Positions 1-13,544 are shown, counted from the first letter of the stretch. The stretch: 64,000 nucleotides of DNA from Conus ventricosus (GCA_018398815.1 CM031604.1:54659380-54723379), one strand, 5' to 3'. Numbers and translations are program-made. The notes: generated by a model not told the origin, from the letters alone.

Positions 1-898
1 CACACCCCAACACACCCCAACAAAACCACAACACACAACGCACACCACTCACTCCTCTCGAACACACACCAGTGACACACTAATATTCAAGATTATTGTT
101 TACAAAAAACAAAAATTTCACAGGAGAAAGTGTTTCGTATTTAAAAAATAAATTAGTTTCAGTGTTTTTTTTTTTTTTTTTATATAGTGTTTCCTTTCAC
201 AAATTTTCGATTTCTCACCTTTTATCATTGATGTAAAACGTCCCAAATTGGAAATTTGATCTGAAAACCTTGAATTTGGGTCCCTTTTTTTATTTATTTT
301 TTTTTTTTTCCTTTCCCCACTTTTTTTCAGTTAAAGAGATTTTACTGTGGCGAAAAAAGAAAGTGCGGAGATGTCACACTTAAATGGGCATACCCATGAT
401 AGAAATATAAACGAATAAAACCTAATACTATTGTTCCTTTTTGAGATGTTTATGGGGGTAAAATAAGGTTTCCTCTTGCATAAAAAATTCTTACAATGTT
501 AAGAAAAAAAAAAAAAATAAAAAACCCCTGCTTTATTTTTTTTTCCCTTAAAATCAAATATACTTTTGCCTTGTCATGCGCAGTTGGAGGGCACGGCACC
601 GGGGCCTTCGAGAGCGTTGGGGCCAGCGCAGCGTCCCCTTTTAGGGTTGCCTCATGACAAGAAAACAATTTTTTTTCTCTCTCCTTTTTCGTGCGAATTA
701 CTTCATTCCATCTAAAAAAATTTTTTCCCCCAAACATTATAACCATTAAAAAAAAAAACACCAAACACATTTTTTAATCATGAAACTTTTTTGTCATCAA
801 TGTTCATTTTTTTGATAAACTTTAAATATTGCTTAAAAATTAACACTGTGAGTGCTGCCCGTAGTAGGGGATGGGGTCCCTACATGAAAACAAAAAGT

Positions 899-1008
899 GC
901 ACGATACAAAGGAGAGAGAGGGGAGAGAGAGAAGAGAGAGAGGGGGGGGAGAGGGAGAGAGAGAAGGGGAGGGGGGGGGGGAGAAAGAAAGAGAGAGAGA
1001 GAGAGAGG
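899..1008. repeat. GA/GGGA-rich simple repeat
   Basis: Purine-only tract made of GAGA and GGGGA runs over about 110 bases. It gives rise to spurious arginine/glutamate open frames. Confidence 0.9.
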
Positions 1009-4000
1009 TACCACCATGTAACAAAGAGTTATAGTAAAAGTCTCTATGGGAAAAGCCGTTTTTGTCAAAAGACTTAGGTTTGAATTGACACTGCAATTTT
1101 ATTTTCCAAGAGTGTCGAAAAAGTAACTTTCTAATTTACAAAAAATGGATTAATTTGTAGTTTGGATTTAAAATGAAGAATTTGGCATACATAAAAAAAG
1201 TCCTTACCAGTCAGCGGGTTATATCTGTTACTCCAAAAAATACTAGGTTCTTATCAATATTAAATTATGGCTGCTAAAGCTTATCAATATTTTTTGAAAA
1301 ATCCAACCAAAATCCCCGTACAATGTCACAAAAAAAATTTTTTTCTAGGGGTTTTTGGGGTCTTTGGGTCACAAAAATTACATTTTGGTGTGTTAAAATT
1401 TCATATATGGTACTTTGTAGGGCAAATTTTTGGCAACAGTGGGAAATTTAAAAACCCGCGTAGTTGCACACTTTATAGTTTAAAACAGGAAAAATATAGC
1501 TTTCAATTTTAAAATTTTTCAACGTTTTCCCCCTTTAGAACGAGTAAAAACAGCCCCGCTGTCAAAAAAGTACAGTTTGAATAAATTTTTGCCTTTTCCT
1601 GATGAAAACCATGATTTGGTTCAAGAATTTTTTAAAGGTTTTTGCAAGTTCTTTTGTAATTTTTTTTGGTATCCTTTGATTGCTTCAGGTTTCCTTTGGA
1701 GACAAAAAATCTTTTTTTTTTGGGGGAAAAATTTTTTTTAAATTTCTATTGAGTGCTGCCGCTTCCCCTGACGGTTGTGATAAATAGTGTTTTTTTCCAC
1801 CATTCTTTTACAAATTAGTTTTTTCCTCCTCAAATGCTTTTTTGGTGAATGCATTAAATAATTCGTAATTTTTAGGGAAAACTCTAAAACCTCCCATAGT
1901 GCTAACCGTTTTCCCCAAAAAGGGGATTTTTAAAGGAGGGGTTAAAGTTTTGTATAATCTGCCCCTAAGTTTTATAATTTTTTTCAGGGTACATATCAAA
2001 GAAAGTCTTTTAAGTTGGGACCCCCTGGGATGTTTTTTATAAACCCAGTTTAAATTTTCATGGGCCTCTTAAAAATTGAAGTCCCCACGAGTATAGCTCC
2101 TGCAACGGGTTTTCCCAAATTTTAATTTTTACCATTCCATAAGAATGTAAAAAAACTTTTCTCTGTTCAGAGAAAAAAAATTCTGGGGTATCTGGTGATT
2201 TTTAACAAAAACGTTTTTGGGGAAGGGACAAGAGTCTTCAACTGTTTTTTCCCCTAAGGGTTTTTCTTTTTTTCCAGTGTGATAAAACCCTTTTCATCGA
2301 ATTAATTTGTCTCATATTGATGGGGAAATGGATTTGTACAATTGAAAATTTAAATGAAGGGATTTAAAAATTCCCCGGGCCCCAAATGAATTTTTATCGC
2401 GCATAAACTTAAAATTTGGGTTTTTTTTTGTACTATCCAAATGTTGTTTTATCAAGTCATGTTTAGTCCTGACTTTTTCAGCAACTGTGCAGAGGCAAGG
2501 GCTTCATTAAATGAATTTTCGTCCCCGTTAAACAAAAGCAGTGTCATCGAATTGGGGACAAAAAGCTTTTTCTATTTTGTTTTTATTTTTTTAAATTTTG
2601 TCATTCGTTTCTTTAGTGACAGTATCCTGCACAAAAAGGGTAAAGATAGGGGGATGTGGTCACCTTGTCGAACCCACTTTCTTTTGAAAACCCAGCTAGA
2701 ATTTTGCCGTTGCAGAAACCAATTTTTAATTTAATAAAATTTTTTGCCCCGTGAAATTTTGGGGCCCAAAGTTGAAAAAACCAAGCATTTGTGCAAAACG
2801 CCCATGAAATCTGTCGAAGGTTTTCAAAGTCTATTGACAAAAATACCTGGATGTTTTTTTTCGCATATAAAAAGGACTTAATGGATATTCTCCCCTATGT
2901 AACGACCTTTCAAAAAAGCCCCGGCTTTCATGGATAAGGGAAGGGCAAAACGATTCAAGGGGTTGGCATGTTTTGTCGATGAAATTTTATAAGAAAAATT
3001 TAGAAATGGATTCCCAGTTTTTTAAAAAACTTTTTTTTTCCTTCTTGGTTGCTTAAAAGAACCTTGACGTTGTGTTACAAAAGTTCAGCATCAATAAAAC
3101 CTTCATTTTAGAATCAAACAAAAAAGCTAATTAAAAACAAAGAAAATTATGAATCAGTGTAAAGCCTCGGGGCCCAGGGCTTTTACCTTTTTTATAGTTT
3201 TTTAAAGAGGCCCTGTTCGTATCAAAATTTTTTCCTTCTATGCTATTTTATCTATTCATTAATTTGTTGTTCCGGTATATGAAGTTAAACAAAAAACGCC
3301 GTTTGGGAATATAGTTGTTGGTAAAATTGTGTACTTTTTTCAAAAGGTTTCTTGTTTGAGAAAACTTTCCCCAGACTCTTTTTCCCAAAAAAGGGCATAG
3401 TTTTATCAAAAAAATTTTTTTTTTAAAGGTTGCAAAAATATTTATGCCCCTTTTTTCCCTTCTTTTAAACCCCTCTGACTCTGGAGCGAATATTTCCCTT
3501 GTTGAAAAAAAATTTCTTATTTCTTGTAGTTGTATTTTTAAGTTCTTTCTCATGTTTATCGTTGTTTCTCTTGATTTTTTAATCTGTTTTCAATCTTCTT
3601 TTGTGTTTTTTGACCTTTTTTAAAAAGTCATAAAAATTTTCTCCCTCTTATTTTGAGTAGGTCTCAAAGAACAATTTTCCTTTTTGTAAATTTTAAAATC
3701 TCATTCACATTGTCAATCCCGGCCTGTTGTATTGGTACACATATTCTGTTTATTTTGGGGAATTATTTTTTTAATTTTGTATGTACGGGCTTTTTAAAAT
3801 GTAAATTGTTGAATTTCCAAAAGGTCTGTCCGTTTTAATTATTTTTTTAAGGAACTGCCCCCTGGTGGTAGCGTCCGGTTTGAATCAAACCTTTGCTCTT
3901 TTATTTACCAAAATTAAAAAAGTCTAGCCTGGCCTGCTTAATTGTATTGAATTTTGCAGGGATATGAGCGTTTTTTGGTTAATGTTTTTGTACTGTCGTA

Positions 4001-5032
4001 AAAACCCTAACGCCCCTAATACAAAGATTTTTTTACGGGTCCTGTGAGGTTTGCTGGCTTTTAATTTCAACACCAAATTTTGATTTGTGAATTCCCGTCT
4101 CCTCCAACAAACAAATTTTTCACTGTTTTTGGTTTCAATCAACTCAAAAATTTGTCAAAAAAGGCTGGGGGCATCTCCGCTCTTGGGCCATAATTTCACA
4201 AAGTAAATTCTTTTTTGAATTGCCCATAAAAAAAAAAGCCCAAATCTTTATCTCTAATTCGTGTTATTTTGTATTCAAAATTGTTATTAAAAAAATACTG
4301 CAAAACCCCTTTTGTTTTGTCCCCGCCACTAAACCTACATTTTAACCCCCGTTTGACTAAAAAGTTTTCAGATTTATTTTCCGGGGTTTTTTGTAAAAGA
4401 TAAAAGTTTCAATTTTGTTGTCTCAAAAAATCAAAATAATCTTTTCTTTTTTCGATCATTGAATTACAGTTGAAGGTACATATCTTTTAAAAATTATTTT
4501 CTTTCCTCATAGCACAAATTAGTAAAAGGAATATCCCCTGAAACTAAAAATGAAAAACAAAAATTTAAAAAAACGGCCACGGGGGAAAGGGGTCTATTTA
4601 AACACATGGAATTTAAATCCCTATTTCAAAACTGGGGACATTAGGTCCCTTTTACACATAAAAGACACCCCACAAGAGGTATCTCAAAAACGGATTTTTT
4701 TTGGTGGTTCTTTTATAAAGGTCATACAAAGATAGTGAAAGACGGTAGAAAGATACGGACAGGAGAAAGTTAGAATGCCCACGAGATAGGTTATATTTCC
4801 AAAATATTCCCCATTCTCACTTTCATCCCCGTTTTTTCCTGAACCCTTTTTATGACCCCTGTACGAAATCCCGGTCCACACTATGAATACAAAAAAATTT
4901 TCACCGAAATGCGCCAAACCAAAAAACAGAAAGGGACCAAGCTGTGGGGTTAATCATCATTCGCCAATACCCCTGATCCCCTGAATCATCGATCAACCCA
5001 GGCTCGCGTTCTCCCCCCCATCCCCTATATAT

Positions 5033-5252
5033 TTTTGTGTGTGTGTGTGTGTTTGTTGTGTGTGTGGTGTGTGGTGTGTGTGTTTGGGGTGCGTTTTTGT
5101 GAGGGGAGTGAATTATGAGTGGATGTTGTGTTTTTGTTTGTAAGTGGCGCGCGGCCCCGTGTGTATTTTGTGTGAAGCGCGCGTGCCGGTTGTGCAGGGG
5201 CGTGGTGCGTGCGTGTTGGTGTGTGTGTGTGTCGCGGTGTGTGTGAGGTTTA
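5033..5252. repeat. degenerate GT-rich array
   Basis: GTGT-dominated sequence interrupted by GCGCG and GGGG blocks. It is a (GT)n array with heavy base noise. Confidence 0.75.
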
Positions 5253-5515
5253 TGAAAAACAGCTAAAAAAGTTATTCAGATACTGCCCATGGTTATTCCC
5301 CCGCCCCCGCATGTTGTGGGGTAAAGGGGAAAAAGGGGCCTAAAAAAATTTTAATTTCCTAACATATTTCAAAAAAGTATAGCAAAATACAAATTTAAGT
5401 CCCAAAAGGAGCCAAAGAAAAAAAAAAAACCCTGGGGACTCTGAGTTAACCCTATTAGCCCCAACAGAAAGATCGCCAAGAGTGGGGGTTTAAACATATA
5501 GTGTCATGTATCAAG

Positions 5516-5825
5516 GGGAGGGGGGGCATAAAGGAAAGGGGGGGGGGGGGGGGTTGGGTTTGTTGGGGGGGGGTATCTAAGGGGGGACAGCATAAAGACA
5601 TTAAACGAGAATTAGTCACAGGCGAAAATGCACCTAAGGGCTGAGGAATAGGGGCCACAAAAAAAAAAAAAAGAAAAGAAAAGAAAAAAATGTCTCATTT
5701 GGGATAAAGTATTTTACTTTTTTTTTTGTGTCGAATAATGGGGGGGGGAGAAGGGGTGAGATCGGGCGGGGAACGCGGGGGGGGGGGGGGGTGGGGGGGA
5801 GCAGAGGAGGCGGGAAAGGGGGGGG
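5516..5825. repeat. poly-G and G-rich tracts
   Basis: Poly-G runs at about 5,537-5,554 and 5,564-5,572, and again at about 5,740-5,825. They are separated by an A-rich stretch near 5,660-5,690. No gene is visible. Confidence 0.8.
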
Positions 5826-8359
5826 TGTCACATCCCAAAAAAATTGTACTACGAAATTAAAATTCCACCGTTTTAGCGAAGGAAAAGATCCCCCACTCCC
5901 TTCAAGTCCATCTCATTATCAATATTGTCAGTCTCTGTAAATCTTCCCAGATTTGGTGATGCTTTGGGGGAAGCGTCCTCTTCCTGTATGTCAGCCCGAA
6001 ATCACCCAAGGGGAACGTCTCTGCGTACGTCCCTTTAGTCTGTTTTGGGGGCCCTTTAGCCCCCCCGTCCTTTCCATTCCAAGTCAAGGGGTGTGAGAGT
6101 GATGCCAGGGCTGTCCGAGGTAGGGAAGCTCCCCTTGCGTTGGTTTAGTCCTTGCATTCCTCCTCTCCCCATCGCTCCCCATCCCGGGCTGCCGGGCTCG
6201 GAAGTCTCCTGTGACCTTGGGGCCCCCAAAATAAGGTTGGGACTCATTAAACCGTCTGTCATTAGCTGACATCCCCTTTTTTAAATTTTGTATTGCAGGT
6301 CGAGGGGCTTGCAGTATAGTTTGCCCCGGAAAGACCCCGCAGAGATAATGCCCGGGGTCGTTTTATCTGATTAAAACCCCTGGAGTTCTTTCATCAGATC
6401 TTCGTTAATGTAATTTGCGAAATTTTTTTGGGTTTTATTTTTTTTCGGAAACTGAATATTTCCCTTTTGATTTTTTGTTTGTGAGGGAATATGACCGGGT
6501 TGTTCGCCCCCGTACAAAATTGCCCCCACGGTGCGCCACACTAAAGTGGACGGGGAAAAGAAGGACACCCCGGTTTTTAATCAGCTCCCCCCTTTATTTT
6601 TTGGGCTGTTGAAGTCTCTGTTTTTTTGTCCCCCGGCAAATTTAAAAAATTTTCGGTTGTCCTTTTGTGTGTATTGTTTCCCTGTGTTCGAAGTCTTTTT
6701 TTGTTTAAATTTTCTTTTCTTCGCTCATAGATCAGCTGGTCAGGCATCTTTTTTCGAGCGATCTATCTTTTTTTTTCCCGAAGGAATTTTCTTTTCTAAA
6801 TTTAAAGATTTTTGCAAGAACCCTTTCTAATTTTGCCGTGACCCTCCCCTCTCCCCCCTTCCCTCCCCCATGGCCCTCTCCATCCTTTCATTGGTGTCAC
6901 GTATTATACTGTTGTTCTTGTAAAATTTCCCTTTTTTCCCCCTCCGTTTTTTTTCGTAGTCCTTTATTACTTGCAAAATCGGTTATTTGTGTTGCTGATC
7001 TAAGCCTCTTCTTTATCACGAGCGTTCTCTGCATTGTCTTTTTCACCCCAAAACGAGATTCTGTGATCCTTGTGTAGGGTTCCTTCCTTTCGCCGGACCA
7101 GTTATGTCTTTTTTTTGCTTCAACTTGGCGAGTCGGGGTTGTTTTTTTTGGACCCCTGTTATTCCCAAAAGTAGACAAGGGGAAAGAAAAGTATGTTTTT
7201 GAAGAAAAACCGAAATGATCGGGGGGAAAAAAAAACGACAAAACTGTACTCACAAAGTTGACCCAAAAAATGACCCGTTTTTTAAAAATCAAATCATTGA
7301 GAAAAACCATTTAATAAATTAACAAGTTTGAAAGAAAGGTAAAAATCGAGGGCCCCCCTCCCCTTAAAAGTTAACTGGGGGAAAATTTTTCATCTGCAGT
7401 TGAAGCCCCGGGAAAAGGAACCTCAGGTCATGCGTGCGGAGGCGGGCAAGAATCCGCTCCCACAGGAACAGGGTCAAGTTGTGCCCATTTTTTTTAATAG
7501 AGTGAAAGGGACCGAGTTACCAGAGATTGAAATGCAAGACCCAAAGACAAATAAAATATGAGCCGGCAGTTTTTTGCCCAACTTAATTCTGGTGGGATCG
7601 GTGTGGTATTAGTGTCCCCTTTCCCCCCCTCTTCGGGGTTTTGGGTTTGGTCTGACGTACTTTTGGGGGATGTGGGGGTTGATATAATTTCCTAACTTCG
7701 TATAAATTTTTTAAAATTATCATGGTCACTGCGAGGAATGAATTTTTTCTGTCAGGGTCAGCCCTTTAAGTATTGATGTCTATGGTCATTTCGAATTTTC
7801 GTAAAGAGGTGTGTGATTATCTGGGTATTGGCAGCCTTTCAATCTATCTTTGAAACCCCTTTGGAACCCCTCCCAATTTTTTATGAAACCATTAATGTTT
7901 TTGGACAAAAGGTAACCTAGTTGGGCCCTTCCTCTGTTTTTTGCCTGAGTTTCCCTACTTTTCGTTATTTATGTTTACTGTTCCCGCCCATTTAAGATTT
8001 CCTTCATTGAGTAAAAAAAATCCGTTTAATATTTTTTGTGCTTTAACAAAAATAATTTTAAACTTTAAAATCCCAAGCGTTAAAAACGAATAAATATTTC
8101 GGGTTTTATGTAGGTACGAATTGCTACAGCCAACAGAATTGAAGGATTTAATAAATTTGGGTCTTCTCGCAGGAGAGCATTTGAAGGGTTTTCATAGTTG
8201 AATCCCCCTCCGCATGAACGCTTTTGGATGTTCGCAGAATTGTGGATAGTTGTGCCCAGAATATAAGCATACAGGATTTCGAGCGAGCGAGAAGTTATTT
8301 GATGTATTGAAAGACATTCGCGCACTCCGTACAAGTATCCGCTCTCCTTGATGGTACAC

Positions 8360-8764
<405 letters not shown>

Positions 8765-8975
8765 CATACGGCGGCCAAGAGACTTCATTGTTTCCTAGGG
8801 AAAGCGGCAAATATTTAAGGCGGCGCCACATGGAGCCTGTCTCTGAAGCCCATGGTGACTGTTGACAGCTGAGTTGCGAAGGGTCAGGGGGTAAAAAAGC
8901 CAACAGCCAGTTCTCTTCATTTCTGGAATCTTTTCTTTTCCAGCATCCGTCCGCACCGGTCGTATTTCTTCTCTG
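8765..8975. other. short unique spacer
   Basis: Mixed-composition sequence between two microsatellite blocks; nothing recognisable. Confidence 0.6.
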
Positions 8976-9234
8976 TCTGTCTGTCTGTCTCTGCCTGCCT
9001 GTCTGTCTGTCTGTCTCTCCTTCTCTCTGTGCATCTTTTTGCTTATCTGTTATGCTTGGGGGAAAAGATTATCAATTAATCAGTCAATCTGTCTGTGCAT
9101 GTCTGCCACTGTCTTTCAGTCTGTCTGTTACCCTCTGTCTGTCTGTTCCCCAGTCTCTGTCTCTCTGTTTCTCTATCTGTCTGTCAGCCTGTCTGTCTCT
9201 CTCTCTCTCTTTCCCTCTCTCTCTCTGCGTGGCG

Positions 9235-9300
<66 letters not shown>
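8976..9300. repeat. CTGT, CT and GT arrays
   Basis: CTGT-type tetranucleotide repeats at about 8,976-9,190, a CT run to about 9,228, and an uninterrupted (GT)n of about 65 bases at 9,236-9,300. Confidence 0.95.
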
Positions 9301-9301
<1 letters not shown>

Positions 9302-10984
9302 CGTGCGCGCACGCGCCCGTAATCCTTCCTTACGTTTTCCGTCGTCCCATTTCTTCTCCCGTCTTCGCAAAGCTGTTGAAAAGTCTTTTCTTTCTATGCC
9401 TAGGTGTTTTTTTTTTCTGTTTGTCTGTCGGTTTGAGGTGTGTCGTTCTAGAGTCTCCTCCCCCTTATCCTTTCAGTTCAAGAACCTTCTGCCCTCCTTC
9501 TGACCTGTATAGTCTGTGCAGGACGAACCCTTTGCGGTGATTTTTCAAACTTTGCTTTTTTTGTTGTTGTTGTTGCTTTTTTTTGCAGCTGTCAGTATCA
9601 TATTGTTATGTATAACGTCGTAGCCAGAACATGGATTTTTTCTTGGAGAAATCGGGGTTGCTTTTCCCGTTTAGAGCGCTTCATTCTAATACAACACCAG
9701 CAAGTCCCCATCCACACCCCTCTTCTCTCCCATCCCCTCTCCCTTCCACCCTCAGCCACCCGGTCCTCTCCGCCTTCCCTCTCCGTCCGTTCATCCCTCA
9801 TTTTGTTTGGTCTGCGTTCGTAATTGATTAGCTGATTCAGAGGATTTTTTTGTCTGGGGCATTTCCCTTGTTACTATGGTTCTTGTCCCGTGCGCTGGTT
9901 GCAATGTCTTCACCAAACCTCGGTTAAACGTCTCACCCAAAAGGTTAGCACTCGAGCCACCTCATTAGTAGAGAGAGAGAGGGGGGGGGGGGGGGGGGGC
10001 AGAACTGCGAACCAACCAAACAGAAACAACATTAGTGCAGAAACAAAACAAAACGTTCCTCTGAGTGAGACTCGACGCGAAGACTCTGGATTCTCTCGTT
10101 ACCAACACCCAGGTGTCCACAAGCTTCGGCCCCTATTCACCTAGGTAGATGGTGAGGTTAATGTCTTTTTAGCCTGAGCGGTGTTGTAGCTGGAAAGACG
10201 AGTTGTCCCACGATCGAAGTCTGTATGAAGTCAGGTAACCTTTCCATCCGCCTGCAGCGTGCTGGATGGCCGTTCGTTGGCCTTTGCGGTCTCCCGGGCT
10301 GTAATAAGTAAACGCACTATGAAGCGAATCGGATTGCTTTCCAGCTGCCTTTAAGCAGTGTGCGTCTGGCTGTGGTTTTATGTTGGCTAAGCGTGGCATT
10401 TTTCTGCGGATTGTCATCTGCTGATTTGAGATTGATGCTGACGTAACACGTCAATCTTAGCCGGGATTAGTGAGCTAATCTGGGCAGGGATCACCGTCCA
10501 GATGCCAGACGTTAGTCTAGCCGTTCCTCCCCCCCCCCCCCCCCCCCCCCCCCTTTTCTTCCATCTGCACCCTCCCCTGTCCTCCCCGCCTTTCATTCCC
10601 GACCCTACCGAGATTAGGATAAGCCCGTCTGTTGTTTCCGTCATTTTTGTTGTTTGTTCAGTGCGTGGGGTGACAATTTCATTCGTTCAGTTTCTGCAAT
10701 TGATTTGTTTTGATTTATGTCTTTCGTCCTTTGTTTTCTTTCTAATTTTTTTTTTTCCTTTTTTTTCCCCTTTAAAACCTGTAGTTTCTCTTTTTTCTTT
10801 GTTTGTTTGCTTGCTTGTTTGCTTTGTTTCGCATTTCTTCCCCCACTTTGCTGGCTTGTTTTTGTGCGTTCTTTTTCATTTGACATAGAAATGTTGCACA
10901 CGTAACCGTTTTATGATTGTTCTGTTACAGTACATTTATTCATTCTTGTCGGCGTACGCGCGCGAGCACAAACACACATTCGCA
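9301..10984. other. no gene seen; poly-G and poly-C tracts; tail-like motif
   Basis: Normal-texture sequence without a recognisable coding segment. It contains poly-G at about 9,981-9,999 and poly-C at about 10,529-10,552. At about 10,270-10,305 a 'cctttgcggtc' motif weakly resembles the 3' tail of the I-like retrotransposons found elsewhere in this window, but it is too diverged to call. Confidence 0.5.
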
Positions 10985-11162
10985 CAGAGAGAGAGAAAGA
11001 GAGAGGAGAGAGGAGGGGGAAAGAATGTAGGCTGGGAGAGAGAAGAGAGAGAGAGAGAGGAGGAGAGAGGAGAGAGAGAGAGAGAGAGAGAGAGATTGAA
11101 CGTAAAGGAAGACACCATCAGCTTTCAAATCGACCGATTGCTTTCAGAAGAGAGAGAGAGAG

Positions 11163-11212
<50 letters not shown>

Positions 11213-11235
11213 GAGAGAGAGAGAGAGAGGAGGCG
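10985..11235. repeat. GA-rich array with a duplicated unique insert
   Basis: Two GA arrays (about 10,985-11,095 and 11,148-11,233). Each is followed by a related unique segment: 'gttgaacataaaaagaagacacc' after the second resembles 'attgaacgtaaaggaagacacc' after the first. The microsatellite and its flank were therefore duplicated together, period about 140 bp. Confidence 0.8.
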
Positions 11236-11375
11236 CAGTTGAACATAAAAAGAAGACACCTCTTGAATTCAAATCGATCGACTGCCTTCGGAAGTTAAAA
11301 AGAAGGAAAATGGAAGCGGACAACAGTGGCTGTGTGTTAATGCCCTATGCCAACAGTGCAGGGTTTGTTTTTTTT

Positions 11376-11462
11376 TAAATGGGGGGGGGGGGGGGGGGAG
11401 GGTAAAAGATGGGTTAGGGGTTGTGGACGAGGGAGTATGGAGAGGGGGAGGGGGGGGGGGAG
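11376..11462. repeat. poly-G tracts
   Basis: Long G runs at about 11,381-11,398 and 11,448-11,460 around GGGTTAGGGG-like sequence. Confidence 0.85.
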
Positions 11463-11621
11463 TAGGTAGTTTTAAACGGGTAGTTAGCGTGTTACTGACA
11501 TGGGAATAAAGTAAGGGTTCGGATTTTATCAGGGATACACCACGCAGACAAGATCGATTCCACAATAGTTGTCTTCCGCTTTCTTGGTTTTCTTTTCCCG
11601 CACCTATGCCCCACCCTCCCC

Positions 11622-11708
<87 letters not shown>

Positions 11709-12175
11709 GCGCGCGCGCGCGCTCGCACTCACTCACAGCGAGTGCACACACACAGACTCTCTCTCTCTCTCCTCCCCCCCCCCCCCCCTTCACACACACA
11801 CACACACACACACACACGTACGCGCTCACGTGACCCTGCGTGTGCATTGATACACATTTGTGCTCACAAATATCAATCCCGTGCGCAGTTGTGCATGCGC
11901 CCAAACCCTGTCCACTGTCTGTCTGTCTGCCTGGCTGGCTACCTGTCTGTCTGTCCGTCAGTCTGTCCGTCTGTCTCTGTTTCTCTCTCTCTCTCTCTCT
12001 CCCCTTTGCCTGGCTGGCTACCTGCTGTCTGTCCGTCAGTCTGTCCGTCTGTCTCTGTTTCTCTCTCTCTCTCTCTCCCCTTTCCTTCCCCCTCACACGC
12101 ACACACACTCACACACACACACTTATACATACACACGCGTGCGCGCGTGCATACGCACGCACACACATCGCGCGC
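11622..12175. repeat. compound CA/CT microsatellites and a duplicated CTGT block
   Basis: CA arrays at about 11,622-11,707 and 11,792-11,817, CT plus poly-C at about 11,757-11,790, then two near-identical CTGT/CT blocks at about 11,930-12,005 and 12,008-12,080, each beginning 'gcctggctggctacctg'. The second pair is a local tandem duplication of about 80 bp. Confidence 0.9.
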
Positions 12176-12370
12176 TAGCGCAAACATGAACGCACGTAGG
12201 CCTGTACGTATGGACCCGCCCAACCACCAACACACCGATAAAGCATACACGTCTGCCTACATTCCGCTAACGTGTTAGGAAAAATTGGGTAAGAGGACTT
12301 TCTGCACTGAACCGGCTTCTGTTTGTTGTTGAAGCGAAATTCCCTGACATCGCCGTGGGCCTACAAAAGG

Positions 12371-12375
<5 letters not shown>

Positions 12376-12459
<84 letters not shown>

Positions 12460-12483
12460 GCTCTCTCTCTGTCTGTCTGTCTG

Positions 12484-12538
<55 letters not shown>

Positions 12539-12556
12539 CCCCCCCCCCCCCCCAAG
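12376..12556. repeat. CT-CA-CT-C compound microsatellite
   Basis: CT run, CA run, CTGT/CT run and a terminal poly-C tract in immediate succession. Confidence 0.95.
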
Positions 12557-13069
12557 CTCACTAACTGTCATGACTTGGCATAACATTCATTATACAGAAA
12601 GAATGTGTACAGACTTCAGGGTTTCTTTACACATTAAGATGGCTTCAGGGGTTTTTTTTCCCCCTGGCTCGAGCAATCCTTACCAGTTGGCCAGTTCGGT
12701 TTTATGGGTATGTTTTGTCGGCTTTTTCGGTGTCTGTATGTGTTGTCGGCCTTTACGGTGTCTGCCTTGTTCTGCTGTTGTGAATCCGTACTGGAGGATA
12801 GAATACTGAGCTGCTCTAATTCTTTCTTTTTCCTTCTCTTTCCTTTTTTTTTTATTATTAAGATTATGAACACCTGTTACAGTTTGCCTCCTTCCACCTA
12901 TGCCTTTCTGTCTCTCAGTCGCTCTCTCTCTCCCCCCCCCCCCCCCTCCCCCCCCACCTTCTCTCTCGCTCTCTCTCCATCTGTTAGGGACTCGAGTAGG
13001 TGTGTATTTGTGTATAAGGGCGCGTGTGTGAGGCTGTGAGAGTGTGTAGGTGCATATGTGCGCCGGAAA
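12557..13069. other. no gene seen; short CT/poly-C tract
   Basis: Mixed sequence with a CT plus poly-C patch at about 12,918-12,978. No exon-like segment of the kinase was found here. The exon carrying the ATP-loop must lie further upstream than the window. Confidence 0.5.
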
Positions 13070-13086
13070 GTGTGTGTGTGTGTGTA

Positions 13087-13120
<34 letters not shown>

Positions 13121-13328
13121 CGTGCGTGTGTGTATGTGTGTGCGTGCGTGCGTGCGTGTGTGTGTGTGTATGTTTCATTCTAAAAGTTTTGTTGTGTTTG
13201 CATGATACTTTTAAATCATAAGATTATCCATAGTTGCCACATGTGATGTATTCATATATGAGTTTTATAGGTTTATGACTCAGTGTGTGCGTGCGTGCGT
13301 GCTTGCGTGCATGAGTGTGTGTGCGTGC

Positions 13329-13374
<46 letters not shown>
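13070..13374. repeat. GT/GTGC arrays immediately upstream of the first visible kinase exon
   Basis: GT-rich arrays at about 13,070-13,170 and 13,283-13,374. The second ends eight bases before the first base of the exon at 13,383, so the alternating GT run occupies the place where a polypyrimidine tract is usually found. Confidence 0.9.
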
Positions 13375-13375
<1 letters not shown>

Positions 13376-13382
13376 CGTTCAG

Positions 13383-13503
13383 GTGGCCATCAAATACGTG
13401 AAGAAAACCAAGATACGGGATGAGACGGACCTTAACCGTATCCGGCGTGAGATTCGCATCCTCGCCAGCTTACATCATCCTCACATTGTCAACATACGAC
13501 AAG
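13383..13503 (+). CDS. NUAK: NUAK-family kinase, internal exon with VAIK lysine and helix C
   Basis: First visible exon of a serine/threonine kinase, 121 nt. It opens after a TTCAG acceptor and closes at AAG|GTGAGT. In phase 0 it reads [13 protein letters not shown]... through RRE and [10 protein letters not shown], leaving one base for the next exon. The AIK lysine (residue 4) corresponds to the ATP-anchoring lysine and the RRE glutamate to its helix-C partner. In the family this region forms beta-3, helix C and beta-4 of the N-lobe. NUAK kinases are AMPK-related and activated by LKB1; they act on cell adhesion, actomyosin contractility and stress responses. That role is family knowledge and not visible here. 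The glycine-rich loop expected just before this exon is not in the upstream 13.4 kb, so the gene starts outside the window. The next exon lies 25 kb downstream. Confidence 0.93.
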
Positions 13504-13544
13504 GTGAGTGTAATGACGTCACTCACATCGCATCGTCACGGGTG

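Larger units (their letters stand above)
1..8200. other. homopolymer-blocky low-fidelity sequence, no gene seen
   Basis: This stretch has an odd texture: bases are merged into short runs of two to six identical letters (such as ccccaaaaagggg) almost throughout, unlike the normal texture after about 8,200. Open frames are short and none resembles a known protein. The same texture occurs at about 47,095-49,700, where comparison with clean copies of the same element shows single bases replaced by their neighbours. I infer unpolished assembly sequence and would not annotate coding features here. The stretch 5,940-6,300 looks more normal but carries nothing I recognise. Confidence 0.6.

Noticed and set aside
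3860..3900. tRNA-like 'gtccggtttgaatcaaacc' segment
   Set aside because: B-box-like hairpin only, inside low-fidelity sequence, without an A box.
10262..10300. Fifth copy of the I-like LINE tail
   Set aside because: Only about ten bases match well; too diverged to separate from chance.
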